Assembly (NCBI GenBank): GCA_034660675.1
Contig: JAYEJT010000083.1
Location: forward strand, 1 to 13,394
Origin: CG03 sp034660675
GTDB lineage: Bacteria > CG03
Direction of reading: 5' to 3'
DNA: 13,394 nucleotides
The notes beneath the pieces were generated by a model that was not told the origin of the DNA, searched no databases, and saw only the letters and a list, made by a program, of their open reading frames with translations. Of the stretch, positions 1 through 7,275 are shown in pieces. The first letter of the stretch is position 1. The number at the start of each line of letters is the position of its first letter. The position numbers were made by a program, and so were the translations under genes.

Positions 1-1
1 C

Positions 2-1687
2 GTTGTCTGTTTCTACGGTGTTGTGCAAAGGCTGGGGCTTGATCCGTATGCATGGAAGGGCGCGTTCGGCAGCAGGCATTTTTCCACTTTCGGTAATCCC
101 AATTTTTTTGGGGCATGGCTTGTGGGCGTGGCCGCTCTGCCTCTCAGCGAATTTTTCAAAACAAGAAACCCTTTTTACGCTTTTCTTTATCTGCTTGCGG
201 CATATGGTGTCTGGATAGGGTATAGCAAAGGCAGCTTCATAGGATTGGCCGCATCCACGGCTTCGGCTCTGGCTTTGACAGCGGTTTTCGCGGGTTTTCT
301 CAACAGAAAGAAAACAATGATGTTCCTCAAGTTCGGTCTCCCTCTTCTTTTTGCCGCCATGATAGGCCTTGTCATTATAGCGGGGAATGTTACCTCATAT
401 AAATTCAGAGTTTTTACATGGATGTCAGGCATGGAAATGCTGAAAAAACATCCGGTTGCCGGCACGGGAATAGGCAGTTTCAAGGAAGTGTATCCCATGT
501 TCCGTCATCCCGAAATATTTTACATAGAGGGTAAACACAACACAGAAACAGATCACTTCCACTGTGAGTTTCTGGAAATATTCTACGATGAGGGCCTGAT
601 AGGTTTCGGGATTTATCTGCTGATTTTGTTTATCACTTTTTATTCGGCGGCAGGAAAGTTGGCAAAGCTGGAAAGGGTTTCGGGTGCGGGCGCGCGCAAA
701 GACTTTACGGACAGGACTTTTCTGCTCATCGGCTGGATGTCGGGCGCGCTGGGGATGCTCGCCCAGGCGGCGATGAGTGTTCACATGCGTTTTGTGTCGT
801 CGGGGCATTTGTTCTGGCTGATGATAGGTGTCATAGGGGCGCTGACTTTTCCCGAAAGAGACAAAAAAGAATATGAGATACGGCTTAGCGATCTTTCTAA
901 AATAATTTTCCAGTTTGCTGTTATAGCCGTTACCGTTTACTCTATGCTTTTTTTCAGAAGATTTTTCATAGCCGATGTGAATCACAACATAGCGATCGCC
1001 TATTCAAAACAGGGGGCGTGGGAAAGAGCATTGCACCATTATGACAGAGTTATCACTCTTTGGCCCAGGTTTATAATGGCCCATTATTTTACGGGGAATG
1101 TGTATAATGACAGATGGGATCTTACCCCCCGTTATCATCCTTTATGGGATAAAAAAAATCCGAAAGGCACCGCCCGCACAGACCCCCGGAGAACCATAGC
1201 GAAGTATGATGATGTCCTTGCCATGGCGCCCAATTATGTGCAGGTGCATTACCAGGAAGGCAACATATATCTCAAAATGAAACAATATGCCCGCGCTGTC
1301 GAGAAATTCAATCAGGCCATAGACATAGATCCTATATTTCCGCTGTCTCCTTTCAGAAAAGGTTACTGCCTTGTGCAAATGGGCAGATACTCCGAGGCGG
1401 AAATTTCCTTCCATCAGGCTATAGAAAGGCAAAAAATAAAGAAAAAAGAATTCGTGGAAGCGTATCTGAATCTCGCGAATGTTCTTTATCTTGAGAAAAA
1501 ATATGACGAAGCCGAACGGAATTACAAAAAAGTTGTTGAAATAACCCGCTCCAAGGAAGCTTATGTGAGTTTGCTTAATTTTTACAGAGCCGTAAATAAA
1601 AATTCGCTCGCAAAAAAAACATGCCTAAAAATTCTGGAAATAGATCCCCACGACAAAAGAGCCGCGGAAATACTGAAGGGGCTTTAA
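2..1687 (+). CDS. O-antigen ligase/polymerase-type membrane protein with TPR tail, 5'-truncated by window
   Basis: Multi-pass inner-membrane protein of the Wzy_C (O-antigen ligase WaaL / polymerase Wzy / PglL-type) superfamily, expected to move lipid-linked glycans on the periplasmic side. The frame is open to the window edge. A GTG at 23 is not the start, because the residues before it (VVCFYGVVQRLG) align with the YALMQYTG segment of the next gene, so the true start lies upstream. The family signature STFGNPNFFGAWL is at about 83-121. The catalytic-loop region GTGIGSF...TDHFHCEFLEIFYDEGL spans about 461-600, followed by more hydrophobic helices to about 970. The last ~230 residues are TPRs (for example NYVQVHYQEGNIYLKM and EAYLNLANVLYLEKKYDEAE). 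Where relatives, including the next gene, read His-Asn-Glu, this protein reads His-Cys-Glu (His codon 560, Cys codon 563). Substrate and exact reaction (ligase, polymerase or protein O-glycosyltransferase) cannot be told from sequence. Confidence 0.88.
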   Translation, partial: VVCFYGVVQRLGLDPYAWKGAFGSRHFSTFGNPNFFGAWLVGVAALPLSEFFKTRNPFYAFLYLLAAYGVWIGYSKGSFIGLAASTASALALTAVFAGFLNRKKTMMFLKFGLPLLFAAMIGLVIIAGNVTSYKFRVFTWMSGMEMLKKHPVAGTGIGSFKEVYPMFRHPEIFYIEGKHNTETDHFHCEFLEIFYDEGLIGFGIYLLILFITFYSAAGKLAKLERVSGAGARKDFTDRTFLLIGWMSGALGMLAQAAMSVHMRFVSSGHLFWLMIGVIGALTFPERDKKEYEIRLSDLSKIIFQFAVIAVTVYSMLFFRRFFIADVNHNIAIAYSKQGAWERALHHYDRVITLWPRFIMAHYFTGNVYNDRWDLTPRYHPLWDKKNPKGTARTDPRRTIAKYDDVLAMAPNYVQVHYQEGNIYLKMKQYARAVEKFNQAIDIDPIFPLSPFRKGYCLVQMGRYSEAEISFHQAIERQKIKKKEFVEAYLNLANVLYLEKKYDEAERNYKKVVEITRSKEAYVSLLNFYRAVNKNSLAKKTCLKILEIDPHDKRAAEILKGL

Positions 1688-4002
1688 ACCCCGCCGCTTT
1701 CTGGGTTTTTGCCGCGGCCGTATTTTTTTCGCCGCTGATTTTCTTTACAGATGTCACACGCAACCCGTACATCATCCAAAATATCATTTTCCGGTCGTTG
1801 ACCGCTGTTTCTATCCTGCTGATAGTTTTCTCCAAAAAAGGGGCGTTGACTTTTGCAAAAACTTATCTGGACAGGCCGCTGGCTATATACGGCATACTGA
1901 TAACGGTGTCATTGTCGGCGGCGGTTATATATTATCCTCAGTGGAAAACGGCTTATTTTGTTTTTTGGGGGAAAAGAATGATTTTTTTCCTTTTTAACTG
2001 TCTTGCCGTGTTCTATATCTCGTTTATTATGGCGAAAAACAGTTATTATAAAAAAGTGCTGATTTATGCTCTTGTTGCCACGGCTTCCATTTCCGCGGTC
2101 TATGCTTTGATGCAGTACACAGGACATGAATTTATATGGCCGCAGAATCTTCATCATTACGGCTCACGGAGTGTGTCAACTTTCGGGAACCCCACTTTTA
2201 TCGCCAGCTTTGAAATTGTCATTATTATGCTTTGTCTCTGGGGATTTTCGGCCTCGGCCGCGACGCTTCCATCAATTTTGTGGGCTTTTGTTTTTTCTCT
2301 TAATTTTTTTGCGCTTCTTATCACCCAGACAAGGGCTTCATGGGGCGGCGCCGGCGGCGCGCTTGTTGTTTTTCTTTTTTTTGCATTGAAAAGAGGCCGG
2401 TGGAAAAAAGCGTTATCAGCGATTTTTCTGCTTTTTCTGACAGCATGGATGTTTCCAAAATTAGCGTATAATCATGATCATCCCACTGTTTGGTCCAGGC
2501 TTAATGTTGAGATAAGCGATATTTCTAATTTGATAAAATCGTCATCTGCTAATCAGCGTTTGCTGATATGGGAGGCGTCTTTAAGAATGTTTAAACAGTC
2601 GCCGCTGCTTGGCCACGGCTGGGGAAGCTTTGAGATACGCTATCCCATAGAACAGGGTAAAATAATAGCGGCAAAACCGGAATTAGGGGGTTTGAGAACG
2701 CACGCCAATAATTCTCATAATGAAATCCTTGAACAGCTTTCACAGTTAGGCCTTGTGGGATTTTCTCTCTTTGTTTTTATCTGGGCCGTGTTTTTTTACA
2801 AAACGGCAAAAAGTTATTTTGCGGGCGGCGGATGGCTTCTGCTGGCCTGTGTTTGCGCCGTCGCTGGCTTCATGGCCGATAATCTGCTGGGAGTTACATT
2901 GAATTTTCCCATGCCCGTTATGGCTTTCTGGGCGGCGGCCGGAATTGCTGTTGCGGAAAGCTCGCGGGGAGAGTGGTTTGTTGTCAGAAAGTCAAATATG
3001 ACATTGGCGCTCAAATTAATAATGGCGGCGTTCACAGTTTTTTTTATAAAAAAACAGGCGGATTATTTTAAAGGAGAAATGAGTTATTTTAACGGTTTTA
3101 CCCGGTCACGAATGGGTGATATTGCCGGAGCTGCGCAAAATTGCCGTAGATCATGGCGTTATTATCCGTGGAACACGGATAATAACTACGAACTCGGTAA
3201 TTGCTACATGAGGCTTAAGAAATATGATAAAGCCGTGTGGGCTTACAAGGAAGCGCTCAAAGCCAATCCCGGCTACGATGAAATATATTATAATCTTGCC
3301 ATAGCTTACCAAAGCACGGGGAAACTTGCGGAGGCCGAAAAGAATTACATAACAGCAGCCTCGATAAATCCGGTTTCAGCTGAATATTTGCTGGCTCTCG
3401 GTAATCATTATTTGAGAAATGAAAAGACAAAAGATATCAAAAAAGCGGAGGATTTTTATACACGCGCTCTGGCGCTCAAGCCCGGTTCTGCCGATATTGC
3501 TAATAACCTGGCTTATGTTTACATGCTCAAAGGCGATATCAGCAAAAGCTATGAACTTTATAAAAAGGCCCTGGAAGTTAATCCGGCTTATGAGACAGCA
3601 AAAAGAAATCTGCAGAGCATTCTTCCTAAACTCGGCATTCCGGTTGAAAAATGGCGGAAAAAAGCTCTTGCGCTGGTGAAGAAAAAGGATTTCGCCGCCG
3701 CAGAGCCGCTTTTCAGGAAGATAGAGCAGGCTGACCCCGGAGACACGCAAGCCGCTTTTTACAGGGGTAATTGTCTCACATCGCTGAGGCGTTTTGACGA
3801 GGCGGCTGTTGTTTATGAAAGGCTTGTCAAATTTTATCCAAAAGAAAAAAACTTTGTGCTGAATCTCGCGAAAATATATTACATGAAAGGGAACAGAAAA
3901 CAGGCCCTGGAATTTTTAACAAAAGTGTCTTCCTCTTTTCCGGGGGATAAAGAAATAAAAAGATTAATTAACGGTTTTCGCCGGGGCGGGGGTAAGCTGT
4001 GA
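1621..4002 (+). CDS. O-antigen ligase/polymerase-type membrane protein with C-terminal TPR array
   Basis: Second Wzy_C-superfamily protein (793 aa), paralogous to the preceding gene. A basic N-terminus of ~23 residues is followed by about ten or more hydrophobic segments to residue ~440. STFGNP follows G181. The periplasmic-loop signature LGHGWGSFEIRYP starts near residue 330, and the canonical THANNSHNEILEQLSQLGL has His366, Asn367 and Glu368. From ~480 to the end lie seven or more TPRs (YELGNCYMRLKKYDKAVWAY, YYNLAIAYQSTGKLAEAEKNY, ANNLAYVYMLKGDISKSYEL). TPR placement after the last membrane segment suggests a protein-contact platform. ATG 1621 is the only start-type codon between the in-frame TAA at 1597 and the first membrane helix. 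It lies inside the upstream gene, giving a 67-nt overlap, and has no Shine-Dalgarno motif. The upstream protein's last residues look like normal TPR sequence, so both frames appear genuine. Function is likely glycan ligation or polymerisation; substrate unknown. Confidence 0.9.
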   Translation: MPKNSGNRSPRQKSRGNTEGALNPAAFWVFAAAVFFSPLIFFTDVTRNPYIIQNIIFRSLTAVSILLIVFSKKGALTFAKTYLDRPLAIYGILITVSLSAAVIYYPQWKTAYFVFWGKRMIFFLFNCLAVFYISFIMAKNSYYKKVLIYALVATASISAVYALMQYTGHEFIWPQNLHHYGSRSVSTFGNPTFIASFEIVIIMLCLWGFSASAATLPSILWAFVFSLNFFALLITQTRASWGGAGGALVVFLFFALKRGRWKKALSAIFLLFLTAWMFPKLAYNHDHPTVWSRLNVEISDISNLIKSSSANQRLLIWEASLRMFKQSPLLGHGWGSFEIRYPIEQGKIIAAKPELGGLRTHANNSHNEILEQLSQLGLVGFSLFVFIWAVFFYKTAKSYFAGGGWLLLACVCAVAGFMADNLLGVTLNFPMPVMAFWAAAGIAVAESSRGEWFVVRKSNMTLALKLIMAAFTVFFIKKQADYFKGEMSYFNGFTRSRMGDIAGAAQNCRRSWRYYPWNTDNNYELGNCYMRLKKYDKAVWAYKEALKANPGYDEIYYNLAIAYQSTGKLAEAEKNYITAASINPVSAEYLLALGNHYLRNEKTKDIKKAEDFYTRALALKPGSADIANNLAYVYMLKGDISKSYELYKKALEVNPAYETAKRNLQSILPKLGIPVEKWRKKALALVKKKDFAAAEPLFRKIEQADPGDTQAAFYRGNCLTSLRRFDEAAVVYERLVKFYPKEKNFVLNLAKIYYMKGNRKQALEFLTKVSSSFPGDKEIKRLINGFRRGGGKL

Positions 4003-5234
4003 AGAAGGACGCATGGGGGTTTAAGATTAGGACATTCGGCTGTAAAACAAACAGCGCGGATGCGGAAAAGATAGCCGCCGGATTTTATGGTGATGGCGGG
4101 TTGCCCGACGGGGAGAATCCCTCGTTATGTGTCGTTAACGCCTGCTGTGTCACCGAAAGGGCAGAGAACAAGGCGCTGAAAGCCGCGCTGGATTATCAAA
4201 AAAGATACCCGTCTTCCGAAGTCGTTTTGTCCGGTTGTGTTACGGATTCTCTAAGAGAAGCGGCTTTAAAATCAGGCATAGGGGTGAAACGGAAATTTTC
4301 ACATAAGCCGGGGGCTTCGCCGCATTTGTCAAATCAATTACAGCGGTATTTATTGAAGGTGCAGAACGGTTGTGATAATTTCTGCTCTTATTGCATTGTG
4401 CCGGTTCTGAGAGGTGCGGCTGTTAGCCGATCGCGAAAAAGTGTTATGCGGGAATTGGCCGGACTTGAAAGTGCGGGAGTGTTTCCCGGAGAGATAGTGC
4501 TCACCGGGACCAATATCAGCCTGTATAGAGATGCCGGGGGAGATATCGTTGACTTAATACGCGCTATAGGTGAAAAATACAGCAGCAGGATAAGGCTGAG
4601 TTCTCTGGAACCTCCGTTTGAAAAGGATTTTGTCAAACGTCTTGCCGAATCCGGTAATGTTTGTCCTCATTTTCCTGTACCGCTCCAAAACGGAAGCGAC
4701 AGAATACTGAAACAAATGGGCAGAAAATACACCGTGTCCGGTTTTATGGAACTGGTGGCGGAAATAAGGAAATATTTTGACGAGCCCGCGGTTACAACGG
4801 ATATTATATATGGTTTTCCGGGCGAGACTGAAATTGATTTTTCACAAACTTTATCTTTGATTGAAGAAGCGGGGTTCAGCAAGACGCATGTTTTCCCGTT
4901 CTCATCCCGCAGGGGAACCCTTGCGTTTCTGCGGCAGAGCTTGCCGCCGGCCGTTATGAAAGAAAGGAAAAAACGCATCATGGCTGTGTCGGAAAAAGCC
5001 GCCGGCAAATACAGGAAAAAATTTATAGGTAAAAATCTTGAGGTTGTTGCCGAGACAAAACGTGGGGAATCTTTTTACGGCACTTCCGGAAATTATCTCA
5101 AGGTTGGATTTGGTGCGGGAAATATAGGGGTGAGGTCAGGGGATATTGTCAGAGTTGCCGTAGACGGCGAGGCGGGCGCGGCTATGAACGGTTCGGCCGG
5201 GGAGATATTATGGAAGACACAGCTAAGCAGATAA
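3999..5234 (+). CDS. mtaB: MtaB-like tRNA threonylcarbamoyladenosine methylthiotransferase (radical SAM)
   Basis: Cytoplasmic enzyme that converts t6A to ms2t6A at position 37 of ANN-decoding tRNAs, using SAM and two 4Fe-4S clusters. The MTTase domain (~8-95) has three cluster cysteines: TFGCKTN (C15), VVNACCVT (C49) and LSGCVT (C80). The radical-SAM core has NGCDNFCSYC (CxxxCxxC: C125, C129, C132), then VLTGTNIS, SSLEPPF, VPLQNGSDRILKQMGRKYT and TTDIIYGFPGETE. The last ~70 residues (FYGTSGNYLKVGF) resemble a TRAM tRNA-binding domain. The segments QNGSDRILKQMGRKYT, HVFPFSSRRGT and GNYLKV favour MtaB over MiaB or RimO. At 411 aa it is shorter than typical family members of about 430-450, mainly because the linker between C80 and C125 is brief. 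The GTG start overlaps the previous stop as GTGA, with a G-rich stretch at 3988-3992 as possible ribosome site. This implies translational coupling, although its role is unrelated to glycan transfer. Confidence 0.9.
   Translation: MKKDAWGFKIRTFGCKTNSADAEKIAAGFYGDGGLPDGENPSLCVVNACCVTERAENKALKAALDYQKRYPSSEVVLSGCVTDSLREAALKSGIGVKRKFSHKPGASPHLSNQLQRYLLKVQNGCDNFCSYCIVPVLRGAAVSRSRKSVMRELAGLESAGVFPGEIVLTGTNISLYRDAGGDIVDLIRAIGEKYSSRIRLSSLEPPFEKDFVKRLAESGNVCPHFPVPLQNGSDRILKQMGRKYTVSGFMELVAEIRKYFDEPAVTTDIIYGFPGETEIDFSQTLSLIEEAGFSKTHVFPFSSRRGTLAFLRQSLPPAVMKERKKRIMAVSEKAAGKYRKKFIGKNLEVVAETKRGESFYGTSGNYLKVGFGAGNIGVRSGDIVRVAVDGEAGAAMNGSAGEILWKTQLSR
5199..5204 (+). promoter_or_regulatory. Ribosome binding site for the coiled-coil gene
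   Basis: GGGGAG lies 5 nt before ATG 5210, inside the end of the mtaB-like gene. It supports ATG 5210 as the start, and therefore a real 25-nt gene overlap. Confidence 0.65.
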
Positions 5235-5755
5235 AACAGGAGATAGAAGACAGAATAATGGCATGGCAGAAACAGCTTGAAGAAAAAGACGCTAAAATAA
5301 ATTCTCTTATTGATGACAACGCTTCATTGAAACAGGAAATATCCAGAAAACTTATAATGAGTCCGGCGCTGAAAGAAAGGCTGATGGGCGATGTGGGGCG
5401 GCTGCTGGCCAACATGAAAAATGATCTGAGGAAAAGCGCCGTGAAGGAGAGGGATCTTTTGTCACGGCTTGAATCGGCACATAAGAAAACAGATTCTCTT
5501 TCTGCCGAGGTTGCCGCGCAAAATTCGGCCATAGAGAAATTAAAGGCGGATATCGCTGTTGCCGCTAAAAAGGCCGATTTGGCCGCTGTTTCCAAAGCCG
5601 CGGAGATTGCCGCCCAAAAGGCGGAATGTAAGAAAGAAAAAGAGGAAGCGCTTAACGTTCTGACAGCGGAATTTGAGAAAAAGCTGCAGACGCAGGCTGC
5701 TGAGGCGTCAAAACAGATAGATATGCTGATGAAGGAAATAGCAGACAAGGAATGA
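5210..5755 (+). CDS. Small cytoplasmic coiled-coil protein of unknown function
   Basis: A 181-aa protein that I cannot assign to a named family. It has no signal peptide and no membrane segment. Almost the whole length is Ala/Glu/Lys/Leu-rich heptad-like sequence. One coiled coil covers ~5-50 (IKQEIEDRIMAWQKQLEEKD). A short non-heptad stretch follows at ~51-66 (MSPALKERLMGDVGR), then a second, longer coiled coil runs from ~68 to 181 (LESAHKKTDSLSAEVAAQNS, ECKKEKEEALNVLTAEFEKK). The start has a good ribosome site (GGGGAG, 5 nt away) and overlaps the mtaB-like gene by 25 nt. The stop overlaps the next start as ATGA. Lying between a cytoplasmic enzyme and an exported TPR protein, it may be a structural or adaptor subunit, but this is inference from neighbourhood only. 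Low-complexity helical composition makes distant homology searches unreliable. Confidence 0.8.
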   Translation: MEDTAKQIKQEIEDRIMAWQKQLEEKDAKINSLIDDNASLKQEISRKLIMSPALKERLMGDVGRLLANMKNDLRKSAVKERDLLSRLESAHKKTDSLSAEVAAQNSAIEKLKADIAVAAKKADLAAVSKAAEIAAQKAECKKEKEEALNVLTAEFEKKLQTQAAEASKQIDMLMKEIADKE

Positions 5756-7260
5756 CGGCAAAATTTATTCAGCTCCGGCGGATACCATCATCTGCTGTGA
5801 TCGTCTGCCACAGCTTATTTTCCGGTTATAAAGGGAAAGCTCAGAGGGTTTTGTTTTTGGCAGGATTTTTTTTAGTTTGCGTTTTGCCGCTTTTTGCGCA
5901 GGCTCCGGCGATGGCGCGTGATGCCGCCCCGAAGGATAAACTGATAGAAAAAGCGCTCGTTGAATACCGGCGCGGCAACACGCCCAACGCCCTTGACCGG
6001 ATATATAAAGTTCTTGAGAAATATCCGAAAAATGCCCGCGCAATAGATCTTTACAATCAGATAAATGCAGATGAAGCCAAAAGACTTTGCAGGGCTGCGG
6101 AAATATATTTCAGGAACGGGGAAACTGATCTTGCCAGAGCGAAGATAGGAGACAGCAGGGCTCTTTCGGTGGATGTTTTCCTGTCCTATGTGGAGGAAAA
6201 AGTTATAGAGGCGAAAAGTTACCTCGCGAATCAGAACCCTGTTATGTGCGGTGAATCCGTCGCCGAAATTTTGTTTTTTGACCCAAGGAACAACGAGGCT
6301 CTGAAGCTCAAAGACCTGTTGGGGAGCTCATTTTTTAAGGAACTTTACAACAGCGTAAAAAGGGAAAAGCAAAAACTGTCTTCCCGTAAATACCTTGAAG
6401 CTCAAAAGCTGTCTTCTAATCCCGTGAAAGCGCTTGCGCTGGCGAATTACGCTCTCAAGCTTGATCCGTCAAATGCTCCGGCAGCAAAATTCAGAAAGAA
6501 AATGCTTAACAAACTTGCAAAAGAAGAAGAGTCTGGCCTTGATAAATCCGAGAAACAGCGCGCAAAAGATAAACACCGGGCGACCGTGTATTTTTTAAAG
6601 GCCGAAAAATATTATAAAAAAAGAAAATTTGAAAAAGCCTTCAAATATTTTGAAAAAGCGGCGGCAAAAGATCCGTCTCTGGAAAAAGCAAAGAAAATGA
6701 AAGATGAAACAGGGGAGCTGATATGTACGGCCGAGCTTTCTTCCGCGTTCGGGTTTCTTGCTTCCGGTAAAAAGAGAGCCGCTTCCCGTTGTGTGAAAAA
6801 AGCGCGGCGTTATGATCCTGCCATGGTTGCAAAAAAGGCGGAAGAGTTGATAAGGGAAGCAGGGAAACTCACCGCTTCCGGCGACAAAAAGGGAGCTGGG
6901 ATTTCGTTTCAACAGGCCTCGCTTTTAAATCCCGGCTATGAAGACGCTAAAAATGTGGCTGGGGCTTCTGCGGAGACCAAAGAGGCGTGGAAATTATACC
7001 GCGCCGGTAATTATGCCCGTTGTGATGATATTATATCTTCTGCCGCCAGGCAATATCCCGGAAATATAGAAATCATGTTTTTGGGAAGTATGAATTCCGC
7101 TCAGCTGGCTTTGGATAAAGGTGATTTTTTAGAAACCAGAAAATTTCTTTTAAGGGCCGTGAAGCTTAAGCCTCTTCATGGGGAGGTTTGGGATTTTTTT
7201 AACCGTATGGATGAACTTTTAAACATATTGGGGTATGAGCCGGAAAGAGAGAATGAATAA
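5752..7260 (+). CDS. Exported or membrane-anchored TPR-repeat protein
   Basis: 502 aa, function unknown. A long basic N-region (~32 residues) precedes one hydrophobic stretch (VLFLAGFFLVCVLPLFAQA, ~33-51). AQA or AMA shortly after would suit signal peptidase I; otherwise the segment is an N-terminal anchor. The rest is a TPR solenoid facing the periplasm: ALVEYRRGNTPNALDRIYKV (~69-90), a middle part with unusually many Lys residues (~205-320, e.g. RATVYFLKAEKYYKKRKFEK), AGKLTASGDKKGAGISFQQA, AWKLYRAGNYARC and a final repeat near 450-490. The ATG overlaps the previous stop (ATGA) and the nearest AAGG is only 1 nt upstream, so initiation probably depends on coupling. In-frame alternatives (GTG 5797, TTG codons in the hydrophobic core) would lose the basic N-region and look worse. 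It probably works as a scaffold with the TPR/HEAT protein encoded next, 15 nt downstream; partner unknown. Confidence 0.83.
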   Translation: MTAKFIQLRRIPSSAVIVCHSLFSGYKGKAQRVLFLAGFFLVCVLPLFAQAPAMARDAAPKDKLIEKALVEYRRGNTPNALDRIYKVLEKYPKNARAIDLYNQINADEAKRLCRAAEIYFRNGETDLARAKIGDSRALSVDVFLSYVEEKVIEAKSYLANQNPVMCGESVAEILFFDPRNNEALKLKDLLGSSFFKELYNSVKREKQKLSSRKYLEAQKLSSNPVKALALANYALKLDPSNAPAAKFRKKMLNKLAKEEESGLDKSEKQRAKDKHRATVYFLKAEKYYKKRKFEKAFKYFEKAAAKDPSLEKAKKMKDETGELICTAELSSAFGFLASGKKRAASRCVKKARRYDPAMVAKKAEELIREAGKLTASGDKKGAGISFQQASLLNPGYEDAKNVAGASAETKEAWKLYRAGNYARCDDIISSAARQYPGNIEIMFLGSMNSAQLALDKGDFLETRKFLLRAVKLKPLHGEVWDFFNRMDELLNILGYEPERENE

Positions 7261-7262
7261 CC

Positions 7263-7268
7263 GGGAGG
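7263..7268 (+). promoter_or_regulatory. Strong Shine-Dalgarno before the TPR/HEAT gene
   Basis: GGGAGG sits 7 nt upstream of ATG 7276 in the only true gap (15 nt) between operon genes. It is the best ribosome site in the window and fixes the start of the gene that follows. Confidence 0.75.
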
Positions 7269-7275
7269 CAGGTAA

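Noticed and set aside
425..985. 186-codon minus-strand frame inside the first gene
   Set aside because: No ribosome site or recognisable domain; it overlaps conserved Wzy_C sequence on the + strand.
23..1687. GTG 23 as the start of the first ligase-like gene
   Set aside because: The frame is open to the window edge and the residues before it match the second paralogue, so the gene is simply cut by the window.
2343..2364. GC-rich palindromic stretch in the second ligase-like gene
   Set aside because: It encodes a Gly/Ala run in a membrane region and has no terminator T-run or regulatory context.
5182..5748. 188-codon minus-strand frame opposite the coiled-coil gene
   Set aside because: It mirrors the Lys/Glu/Ala-rich coding strand (Phe/Ser/Leu-rich product); the + strand has a ribosome site, overlapping-gene context and coiled-coil logic.
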